In this document: positions 55,459 to 64,000 of the stretch, piece after piece
Position numbering within the stretch: position 1 is the first letter of the stretch
How the letters are laid out: every line of letters begins with the position of its first letter
Position numbers and translations under genes: made by a program
DNA from: Xanthomonas sacchari
GTDB taxonomy: Bacteria > Pseudomonadota > Gammaproteobacteria > Xanthomonadales > Xanthomonadaceae
NCBI RefSeq assembly: GCF_024266585.1
Contig: NZ_CP100647.1
Span: 1,221,001 to 1,285,000 of the forward strand
Length of the DNA: 64,000 nucleotides
Reading direction: 5' to 3'
Notes under the pieces: generated by a model
Databases searched by the model: none
Told to the model about the DNA's origin: nothing
What the model saw: only the letters and a program-made list of their open reading frames with translations

Positions 55459-55797
55459 TCAGCGCACGTCGCGCAGTTCCCAGCCGCTGCCGGCAAGCAG
55501 GCGCATGCGCTGCTTGAGGATGTCGCCGGGGACGCTGGTGGTGGCGGACAGGTCGATGCGCAGATCGTCCTGGCGGCCGGTCACCCGCGCCGCCGGATCG
55601 GTCACGCCCAGGGCCGGATCGACCTCGTCCGGCTCCGGTTGCAGCGCGCGCCAGCGTTCGAACCAGGCCGGATCGCTCAGGGCGGCCTGCAGTTGTTCGG
55701 CGAAGGCGTCGGCGCCGTGCGCGCTGAAGCTCAGCGTCGGGTGGCTGCCGCGGGCACGGGCGGGATCGGGCAGGCTGATCGAGTAGGTAACGGCCAT
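55459..55797 (-). CDS. Hypothetical protein, 112 aa
   Basis: Not assigned to a family. The ATG at 55797 has AAGAG six nt upstream; a further ATG at 55803 adds two residues. Soluble, with a tryptophan-rich centre (DPAWFERWRALQPEPDEVDP) and an acidic C-terminal half. It is convergent with the EamA gene and 84 nt downstream of degV on the same strand. Confidence 0.7.
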   Translation of the reverse strand: MAVTYSISLPDPARARGSHPTLSFSAHGADAFAEQLQAALSDPAWFERWRALQPEPDEVDPALGVTDPAARVTGRQDDLRIDLSATTSVPGDILKQRMRLLAGSGWELRDVR

Positions 55798-55881
55798 GGG
55801 CATCTCTTGTGGGCGGTACGAAGCCGCGCAGCCTAGCAGAGCCGGCGGCGCCTCGCCGTCGACGCCGCCGCGGCGGGCGCA

Positions 55882-56823
55882 TCAGCCGAAGTGCAGCCGG
55901 TCGCCGGCCAAGCCCAGCACCAGCGCGCCCTTGCCGACGTTGACCATGCCGGTCAGGCTCATCACGCTTTCCAGCAACTCCACGCCATGCGCGTCGCAGG
56001 CCTGCCGCAGCGCCGCGTAGCCGGGCAGGGCGCGCAGTTCGGCCAGCGCGCCGCCATAGCTCAGGCACAGCGTGGGCGTCATCAGCCCGGCGGCCACCCG
56101 CTCGGCGGCCAGGCCGAACAGCGTCTGCACGGCATGGTCGAAGCCCTTGAGCTTGGCCACCGGCGCGGTCTCGCCGCGGTGGCAGTGCAGCACCGGCTTG
56201 ATGTCCAGGGCCGAGCCGAGCGCGGCGCTGAGCAGGCCGACGCTGCGGTCGCCCTTGCTGCGCGCGCGGCTGCGCAGGTAGTACAGGTCGCGCGCGACCA
56301 TGTAGCCATGGGTGTGCTCGGCCAGCGTTTCCAGCTGTTCGCGGATGGCCTGCACGCCGGCGCCGCCGGCGCGCAACCGCACCGCCTCGGCGGCGACCAC
56401 CGCCTGTGCGGCGAACAGGTTCTGGGTGTCGATGACCCGCAGCGCGAACGGCGAGGCGTGGCCGGCGGCCTGGCGGATCGGCTTGTAGTCGTTGAGGATG
56501 GCGAAGCCGGCCTGCTGCGCGTGGTCGTGGATCGGGCTGCGGGTCTTGGCGATGGTCAGGCAGAACACGTGGTCGTAGTCGATGACCAGCCGGTCCAGGA
56601 ACAGCGCGCGGATCTGCGCCACGCTGAAGGGCACAGTTTCGGCTTCGGCGCCGTGCGCGCCGACCTGGCTGTGCAGGAACTCCAGCGTGGCCTGCTCGTC
56701 GCGGCGATCGGCCAGCATCGTGTCGCCGATGCGCACGCTGATCGGCAACACCACCAGGCCGTGGTGTGCGATGTAGTCCTGCGGCAGATCGCAGGCGGAA
56801 TCTATGACGAGGCCGATGCGCAT
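55882..56823 (-). CDS. DegV-family fatty-acid-binding protein
   Basis: A 313-aa two-domain protein. The start MRIGLVIDSACDLPQDYI is the DegV signature (VxDSxxDLP). FCLTIAKTRSPIHDHAQQA, DTQNLFAAQA and the second-domain LDIKPVLHCHRGETAPVAKLKG are typical. Family knowledge: DegV/FakB-like proteins bind a fatty acid, and FakB works with the kinase FakA in phospholipid synthesis, but no FakA gene is next to it. CCAGGAGAAC precedes the ATG. It is downstream of the HCCA-isomerase-like gene. Confidence 0.9.
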   Translation of the reverse strand: MRIGLVIDSACDLPQDYIAHHGLVVLPISVRIGDTMLADRRDEQATLEFLHSQVGAHGAEAETVPFSVAQIRALFLDRLVIDYDHVFCLTIAKTRSPIHDHAQQAGFAILNDYKPIRQAAGHASPFALRVIDTQNLFAAQAVVAAEAVRLRAGGAGVQAIREQLETLAEHTHGYMVARDLYYLRSRARSKGDRSVGLLSAALGSALDIKPVLHCHRGETAPVAKLKGFDHAVQTLFGLAAERVAAGLMTPTLCLSYGGALAELRALPGYAALRQACDAHGVELLESVMSLTGMVNVGKGALVLGLAGDRLHFG

Positions 56824-56870
56824 CCGCTGGTTCTCCTGGAGTGGGACGTGTCGAGAGGCATGGAGGCCGC

Positions 56871-57500
56871 TCAGGCGCCGCGTTGCACGGCGGCCGGCAG
56901 GCTGCCCAGGCGCGCCATCTCGCCGCGTTGCAGCAGCTGCGGGTCGGCCAGCACCGCCCGCATCAGCGGGTGCGCATCGTTGCCCCACAGCAGGGTGTCG
57001 TCGATCTGCAGGGTCGGTACGCCGAACACGCCCGCGGCCAGCGCCTGCTCGGTGTTGGCGCGCAGTTGCGCCTTGACCTGCGCCTGCGCGGTGGCCGCGG
57101 CCACGTCGGCGATGCCCAGCGCCTGGCCGACCTGCGCCAACGCCGCGGCGTCGTCGCCGGCATGGCCGTCGCGCCATAGCCAGTCGAAGATGGCATCGAT
57201 GGCCTGCGGCGTGGTGCCGGCGGCGATGCACAGGCGCAGCGCGGTCAGTGGGTTGAACGGATGCGCCGGCGGGAAGCGCAGCGGTACGCCCTGCTGCTGC
57301 GCCTGCCATTGCACGAAGCGGTAGGTGAACTCGCGTTTGTGCGGGACCTCGGCCGGCCCGCGCGTCTGCAGCTGCGCCAGCACCGCGCCGAACACGATCG
57401 GCAGCGGCTGGATCCGCTCGAACTCCGGAAGCGTTTTCAACTGCTGCCAGTGCAGATAGGAAAAGGGCGAGATGAAATCGAAATACCAGCGCAGCTTCAT
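56871..57500 (-). CDS. 2-hydroxychromene-2-carboxylate isomerase-like (DsbA-fold)
   Basis: A 209-aa cytoplasmic protein of the thioredoxin-fold Kappa/NahD family. KLRWYFDFISPFSYLHWQQL is the conserved start (a Ser replaces the redox Cys), followed by LPIVFGAVLAQLQTRGPAE and VFGVPTLQIDDTLLWGND. Named for the naphthalene-pathway enzyme that uses glutathione, but many members have unknown substrates. GGAGAAG precedes the ATG; an upstream in-frame ATG (MRRSTMK) is outside that spacing. No aromatic-degradation genes are near. Confidence 0.85.
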   Translation of the reverse strand: MKLRWYFDFISPFSYLHWQQLKTLPEFERIQPLPIVFGAVLAQLQTRGPAEVPHKREFTYRFVQWQAQQQGVPLRFPPAHPFNPLTALRLCIAAGTTPQAIDAIFDWLWRDGHAGDDAAALAQVGQALGIADVAAATAQAQVKAQLRANTEQALAAGVFGVPTLQIDDTLLWGNDAHPLMRAVLADPQLLQRGEMARLGSLPAAVQRGA

Positions 57501-57817
57501 CGTGCTTCTCCGCAAGGACTCGACAGCTTATCGCGGCGCCGCGCGCGCCGCGACTCGCGGCCTGCGCATGGTGCAGCGCGAGAGGCCGGTGCCGCCCGCT
57601 CCCGCGGTGACCGCGATACGTAGACGATGCCATCGCGACAATCTCGCCCGCACGCGATATCTGTGAAGCGCCGCGCGTCCGCGGCCTGGATCGCGGTAGC
57701 GCTATTGCACTGGCGCATGGCGCGCGCGCGTCTTGTCATAGCTCGCCGCGTGTGCGCCTTGCTAGCGTCCATCGCGGCAGCACCTTCGCTGCCGCTGCAC
57801 GCTCAGGAGAGACCGAC

Positions 57818-58651
57818 ATGCACGCTTCCGCTCCCGTTTCCGCCGCTGCTCCGCAGCGCCGTCCCGCCACGCTCGCCCGGCCGCCGCGCGACTGGATGCG
57901 ATCCCTGCGCGCGCTGTCGGCCACGGCCCTGTTCGCCGCCGCACCGATGGCGCTGGCCGGTCCCTACCAGGTGTACGGCAACCAGTACGCCTGGGTGAAC
58001 AACTTCAACGATCCCAACAACGTCATCCAGGGCACGTTCCACAGCGGCAGCACGCCGAGCATGACCGTGACCTTCAATTTCCCCAACACCAGCCTGTACG
58101 GCTATCCGGCGATCCTGCGCGGCTCGCACTACGGCTTCAATCCCACCGCCGACCGCACCTTTCCGCGGCAGGTCTCGGCCTTGCGGGCGTTGCCGGCCAG
58201 CTTCGCGTACTCGTCCGGCGGCAGCAACCTGGCCGGCGACTTCGCCTACGACCTGTTCTTCCGCTGGGACAGCAACACTTCATCCAGCGCGATCCCGCAG
58301 GCCGAAGTGATGATCTGGGGCGGCCACAACTCGTATCCGATCGGCACGCTCACCGCCAGCAACGTCATCAGCGCCGGCGGCTACACCTTCGATCTGTGGG
58401 AAGGCATGAACAGCGCCGCCGGCTACTACGTCTACACCTTCATCCCGCACAACACCGCCGGCCAGTCGACCCTGCCCAGCAACGGCAATCTCAACATCGA
58501 CATCAAGCCGTTCCTGACCTGGCTGCACGATCACCGCGCGCAGGACGGACGCTTCAGCAACGCGATGTACCTGCACGTGGTCGAGGCCGGCTTCGAGGTG
58601 GTGCGCGGCAACGGCTGGGCGTGGATCCAGGCCAACATCGGCGCCAACTGA
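57818..58651 (+). CDS. Secreted GH12 endoglucanase/xyloglucanase
   Basis: A 277-aa protein with a long N-region and a signal peptide (LSATALFAAAPMALAGP). The GH12 fold follows from residue 50: GNQYAWVNNFND, LRGSHYGFN, DFAYDLFFRW, the nucleophile E163 in PQAEVMIWGGHN, and the acid/base glutamate E260 in VVEAGFEVVRGNGW. GH12 enzymes cut beta-1,4-glucans, including xyloglucan, with retention. CAGGAG lies at normal distance from the ATG. It stands alone, followed by a hairpin and a PL4 pseudogene, so it belongs to the same wall-degrading set. Confidence 0.9.
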   Translation: MHASAPVSAAAPQRRPATLARPPRDWMRSLRALSATALFAAAPMALAGPYQVYGNQYAWVNNFNDPNNVIQGTFHSGSTPSMTVTFNFPNTSLYGYPAILRGSHYGFNPTADRTFPRQVSALRALPASFAYSSGGSNLAGDFAYDLFFRWDSNTSSSAIPQAEVMIWGGHNSYPIGTLTASNVISAGGYTFDLWEGMNSAAGYYVYTFIPHNTAGQSTLPSNGNLNIDIKPFLTWLHDHRAQDGRFSNAMYLHVVEAGFEVVRGNGWAWIQANIGAN

Positions 58652-58699
58652 GACGGGGCCATGGCCATGCCGGTGCCACCGCGCCCGCTTCACCGGCGG

Positions 58700-58726
58700 T
58701 GCCTCGCAGCGGCGGGTTGTGCGAGG
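58700..58726 (+). terminator. 8-bp hairpin downstream of GH12
   Basis: GCCTCGCA (58700-58707) pairs with TGCGAGGC (58719-58726). No T-tract; it sits 49 nt after the GH12 stop. Confidence 0.45.
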
Positions 58727-58856
58727 CGTCGCGGGCAACCGTCAGGACGCCTCGGCGCGGCTGGGCGGCAGAACGTTGCGCACGTGCTCGGCATCGCGGG
58801 TGGGCTATCCGGCACCGGTGCCGGCATGCGCAGGCGATCGGCCGTCCTCCAGATCC

Positions 58857-60472
58857 TCACGGCGTCGCCTGCGGTGCGAGCAACTGCACGCTGTCGAAGA
58901 CGAGGCCCGGGCCGAGGAAGCCGTTGTCCGGCGTACCGGACGCGACCTCGATGTCCAGCGTGTTGCGGCCGGCCTGCACGGCGCTGGCGGGGATATCGAC
59001 CAGATACACGGTGTTGTTGCCGCGATAGGTGCCGCGGGTGATGCCGCGGCTGTCCGGCTGCTCCGGGCGCGGCGGCACCGGCCCGCTCCAGCGATCGTTC
59101 ACCCGCAGCTGCGGACGGCCGCCGGCCTGGGTCAGGGTAACGAACAGCCGCAGGCGGTAGGCGTGGACCTGGTCAGGCCCGAGCAAGAAGGCGATGCGCG
59201 TGGGCGTGTTGACGCCGCGCCATTGCGCCGCCGGGAACGCGTCGAGGCCGTCGCGGCCCACGCGATAGGTCAGCGGCCCCCACGGCGCCATGCGCCGGTC
59301 GGAGGGATGCGCGCTCGCCAGCAGCGCGGCATTGCGGAAGCCGGCGGGCGTGCCATCCGGATCGCCGATCTGCCAGATCACCTGGCCCGGCAGCGGCACC
59401 GCGTGCAGGTCGGCCTGCGCGGTGGTCGCGGCCGCGACCTGCACGGTGGCGTGGGCCACCTCCAGCTCGTGCTGGTACAGCGCGATGCGGTACGCGCCGG
59501 GGCGGATGCCGGCGATGCGGAAGCGGCCGTCGGCATCGGCCCTGGCCCAGTACTGCGCCTGCGCATTGCGCAGGGCGATCACCGCCGGCTGCCCCGCGGC
59601 GACGCCGAAGACCTGGCCGGCCACCGCGCCGCGCCCCGCCGCGCCCAGAAAGCCCTGCAAGCCCAGCGACGCGTCGACGAAGCGCAGGTCCGGCGGTACC
59701 TGCGCCGCCGCGCCACCCTGGCTGAACTGCAGCACGTACACCCCGTGCAGGCCGCCGCGGTACGGCTCGGTCTGGGTGTGCTGGGAGAACATGTAGTTGT
59801 ACAGCTCGTGGGTGCGCGCGGTCTTCTGCGTGGCGATGTCCTTGAAGAACGGCCCGCCGGCGCTGTGTTCGCGATCGCCCATCCACAGCCGCACCGCCAC
59901 GCCGGGGCCGCTGACGCCATGCACAGTGTCGTCGATCGCGCGCCGCGCCGAGTAAAACTTGGAGCTGGTGCGGCCGTCGGGCAGCAGGAAGACGTCCTGG
60001 CCTTCGATCGCGGTGCCGACATTGGAATCCGGCGCGCGTTCGGCGTCGGGCAGCTTGGCCGCGTCGAGCCGGGCGATGAAGCGCAGTTCGCCACCGGCAG
60101 CAGGGTCGGCGCATAGGTGGCCAGGTAGATCGCGTCGCGTCCCTTGCGCGCCATGTAGTACTGCACCAGGTCGCCGGCGCTGGCCGAGACCACGATGGTG
60201 TCGCCGACGGTGCGCGCGGCGACGCTGGCGCGGCCCAGGCCTGAAGCGATCTGCGAGTGCTTGGCTTCCGGGCTCTCCAGTTCGCTGCCGCGATAGCGCA
60301 TGGAGATCACGTCGCCGGTGCGCGCGTCCACGCTGAACACCAGGTCGGCGCCGCTGTCGACGACGAAGCGGTCGCCGATCCTGGCGACGCCGAAGTGGCC
60401 GGCGTCGGCGCGTGCGGGCGCCGCGCTGGTCAGCGCGAACAGGCACAGCAGCAGGCAGGGCAGGCGGGGCAT
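58857..60472 (-). pseudogene. Rhamnogalacturonate lyase, PL4 (frameshifted)
   Basis: The N-terminus (signal LLLCLFALTSAAPARAD, then FGVARIGDRFVVDSGADLVF and SGLGRASVAARTVGDTI) and the C-terminal part (FLLPDGRTSSKFYSARRAI, FIARLDAAKL..., the FnIII-like and CBM-like ends GPVPPRPEQPDSRGITRGTY and LDIEVASGTPDNGFLGPGL) are in different frames. They join at about 60091-60097, where CCGGTGG needs one more base for LLPGGELRF. Otherwise the length (about 538 codons) is full for PL4. Family reaction: beta-elimination cleavage of the rhamnogalacturonan-I backbone. Either a recent inactivating deletion or a sequencing error. Confidence 0.82.
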
Positions 60473-60574
60473 GGCAGGACGCGCGAGGGCAACAGGGCGC
60501 ACAGCCTACGGCGCGCGGGTGCGGCGCGGGATGTCGCCTCCGCGTGCCGGTGGGGCGGCGCTCAGGCGCGCGGC

Positions 60575-60641
60575 GGCAGCGCGAGGCGACGGCGCTGCCA
60601 CCGGGGCACGGCAGCGTCTGCCCGCCGCCGTCGCCGCTGCC
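60575..60641 (-). terminator. Hairpin with two-part 15-bp stem after the amidohydrolase pair
   Basis: GGCAGC and GGCGACGGC (60575-60580 and 60585-60593) pair with GCCGTCGCC and GCTGCC (60627-60641). It lies 10 nt beyond the stop of the second amidohydrolase and may end that operon. Confidence 0.45.
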
Positions 60642-60650
60642 TCGGCGAGG

Positions 60651-61936
60651 CTAGTGGGTGTAGGCCTTCGGGAGTGCGCCGCCCTGCTGCATGTAGCGGT
60701 CGCGCAACTCGGTCTGCCGCGAGCGCATCGGGATGGCGCGGCCACCCAGCCAGACCTGCTCGGCGTAGTGCGCCACGTCCAGCGGATCGCCTTCCCACAG
60801 CACCAGGTCGGCGAGCTTGCCCGGGGCGATGCTGCCCAGGCGATCGCCGACCCCAAAGGCCTCGGCCGGGACCCGGGTCAGGCCGGCCAGGGCGGCGTCC
60901 CACGGCAGCCCGTGGGCCACCGCATTGCCGGCCAGCTGCCGCTGCTTGCGCGCGTTGTGTGCCCCGTCGCCGCCCTGGGTGAAGCTCACCGCCACGCCGG
61001 CCGCGTTGAGGCGCGCGGCGTTCTCCAGGGTGGCGCCGATCTGGTCGAAGCTGGCCGGCAGGTCGTCCAGCGCGTTGACGAACACCGGCACCTGCGCCGC
61101 TGCCAGTTGCGGCGCCAGCTTCCAGGCCTCGTCGCCGCCGGCGATGGCGATGCGCACCTTCTCGCGCTGCGCCCAGCGCAGCAGCTGGCGGATGTCGGCC
61201 GCCCGGTTCACCGTCACCACGATGCGGCCCTGGCCGGCCAGATAGCGTGCCAGCACCGCGCGTCCGGCCGGGGTCAGCAGCGCGTGCGGCGAATCGGCGG
61301 GCATGCGCCCACGCGCTTCGGCCACCAACTGGTCGAGCAGCATCCACTGCGCCGCGCGCGACTTGCCGCTCAGCTCCAGCGCATCGCTGCCCAGGTGCAG
61401 GTACAGCGCACGCGGGCCGATCGGGTCGGCGCCGCCGTCCAGGCGCATCACCGCGCCCTGGCCGGCGACGAAGGCGCCGCCGCTGTTGGCGCCGAGCGCG
61501 GTGAAGCCGATGCCTTCGACCCGCGCCACCGGGATCAGCACCGACTCGGGGTTGTAGGCCAGGGTCACGTCGAACTCCGGGCGCATCGGCTGGTCGTGCG
61601 GCAGGGTCAGCGTGCTGTCGACGGTGGAGGCCTCGCCGGAGACCTCCTCGATGCCGATCTCGGTGATCCCGCCGAACAGCGCCGGGGTCAGCGGCCGGCC
61701 CTTGGCCTCGACCACGGCGACGCCGGCCGGCGCGGCCAGGCCGGGGCCGACCGCGCGGATCACCCCGCCCTGGACCAGCACGTCGGCATTGGCGAGGGTG
61801 CCGCGGGCGCTGGCGGTATGCACGGTGGCACCGCGGATCAGCACGTCCTGGGCGGAGCCGGGCGCGCTGCCCAGCAGCAGGCAGGCGGCCAGGGCCAGGC
61901 GCTGCGCCAGGCGGAGGGGCGAGGACATGGCGCGGC

Positions 61937-61940
<4 letters not shown>
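60651..61940 (-). CDS. Amidohydrolase-like exported protein lacking the HxH metal motif
   Basis: A 429-aa protein with signal peptide (ALAACLLLGSAPGSAQD). The amidohydrolase framework is clear: VLIRGATVHTASARGTLANADVLVQGG, and the late LTRVPAEAFGVGDRLGSIAPGKLADLVLWEGDPLD. The place of the usual PGxxDxHxH metal site reads LTPALFGGITEIG, so the first two metal histidines are absent. Its ATG overlaps the stop of the related upstream gene by four bases, implying a partner or regulatory subunit, as seen when one of two paralogues loses its metal site. Function unknown. Confidence 0.82.
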
Positions 61941-63337
<1,397 letters not shown>

Positions 63338-63488
63338 CGGATTTTCCCCGGAAGATGGACGCGGCCCTTGCGGCCGTGCCCGCACGCTAGCCCGAGCCGG
63401 CGCGCTTGCCAAGTGCGGGCGCCGCATCGGCGCGCCCGGCTGCACCGCGCCGCGACGCCGGATCTGCTATCCAGGCCGATTGCCGACC

Positions 63489-64000
63489 ATGGACATTGCG
63501 ATGACCGACACCCCTGCGCACGCCGTCGTGGACTTCTGGCGCAGCGCCGGCCGCGAGCGCTGGTTCGCCGCCAACGACTCCTTCGACGCCAACGTCCGCC
63601 TGCACCTGCTGGAGGCGCACCATGCCGCCGCGCGCGGCGAACGCGGCGACTGGCTGGCCGATGCCGAGGGCGCGCTGGCGCTGCTGCTGTTGCTCGACCA
63701 GGTGCCGCGCAACGTGTTCCGCGGCAGCGCGCATGCCTTCGCCACCGACGGCCTGGCCCGCCGCTACGCCGACCAGGCGCTGGCGGCCGGCTTCGACCAG
63801 GCCACCGACGTGGAGTTGCGGATGTTCTTCTATCTGCCCTACACGCATGCCGAGGATGCCGCGCGGCAGCGCCAGGCGGTGGAGTTGTTCAGCGCGCTCG
63901 GCGACGCCGAGTCGCTGCAGTGGGCGGTGGTGCACGAAGACGTGATCCAGCGCTTCGGCCGCTTCCCGCACCGCAATCCGGCGCTGGGGCGCACGACCAC
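63489..64000 (+). CDS. DUF924-family protein (partial)
   Basis: The gene runs off the right edge after 170 codons. AVVDFWRSAGRERWFAANDSFDANVR, ALLLLLDQVPRNVFRGSAHAFATD and RMFFYLPYTHAEDAARQRQAVELF match the DUF924 family, which has a helical TPR-like fold and unknown role. An alternative ATG at 63501 would drop four residues; neither has a strong ribosome site. It is divergent from the amidohydrolase operon. Confidence 0.88.
   Translation, partial: MDIAMTDTPAHAVVDFWRSAGRERWFAANDSFDANVRLHLLEAHHAAARGERGDWLADAEGALALLLLLDQVPRNVFRGSAHAFATDGLARRYADQALAAGFDQATDVELRMFFYLPYTHAEDAARQRQAVELFSALGDAESLQWAVVHEDVIQRFGRFPHRNPALGRTT

Overview
The window is a high-GC stretch (about 70% G+C by eye) of a plant-associated gammaproteobacterial chromosome, most likely Xanthomonas or a close relative. 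The evidence is the large TonB-dependent receptors (TBDRs) paired with carbohydrate enzymes, a complete GlcNAc utilisation cluster with one GntR and one LacI regulator, a bacterial expansin, GH12 and PL4 plant cell-wall enzymes, a plant-type glutamate-cysteine ligase, and REP-like palindromes built on GTAGGAGCGGCTTCAGCC. No rRNA, tRNA, CRISPR array, integrase or transposase was recognised.

Layout. 1-4.9 kb: an Anbu-type proteasome-like peptidase (partial), folK convergent with a pteridine reductase, a MidA methyltransferase coupled to a VanZ-like protein, and a secreted expansin. 4.9-23.3 kb: the main island. Two divergent TBDRs flank a 1.16-kb operator-rich gap. The rightward one leads into a Tat-exported GH2 hydrolase, a GH89 alpha-N-acetylglucosaminidase, a NagX/HGSNAT-like membrane protein, then nagR-nagP-nagQ-nagB-nagA. 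Together these read as a carbohydrate utilisation locus: outer-membrane uptake, periplasmic trimming to GlcNAc, inner-membrane import, deacetylation and deamination, under two repressors. 23.5-26.2 kb: an unknown 140-aa protein and an exported-looking 702-aa protein made of about twelve 37-38-residue repeats, which I could not assign to a family.

26.5-43.5 kb: mostly housekeeping genes (cca, slt, an EEP-family hydrolase, two DsbA-like lipoproteins, cytochrome c4, engB, an MBL-fold hydrolase, an AraC regulator, gshA) plus a third TBDR. Within it, at 40.2-41.9 kb, a glyoxalase-like gene followed by an attC-like 137-bp element sits between an intact VIT1/CCC1-type gene and a second, decayed copy of that gene's 3' end. 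43.5-45.9 kb: a less strongly codon-biased patch of small membrane and unknown proteins with one apparent frameshift. 46-48.2 kb: a two-component system. 48.5-51.5 kb: a formaldehyde detoxification cluster (frmR-frmA-gfa-fghA) with a recognisable FrmR operator. 52-57.5 kb: MocR regulator, PhzF, EamA exporter, DegV, and an HCCA-isomerase-like protein. 57.8-60.5 kb: a GH12 endoglucanase and a frameshifted PL4 rhamnogalacturonate lyase. 60.6-64 kb: two overlapping amidohydrolases and a partial DUF924 gene.

Repeats are concentrated at gene ends: REP-like palindromes, GGGAATC-type heptamers in inverted pairs, and a 139-bp tandem unit after engB that also has dispersed relatives at 30.1-30.4 kb. 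All functional assignments are from reading the sequence; no database search was run.
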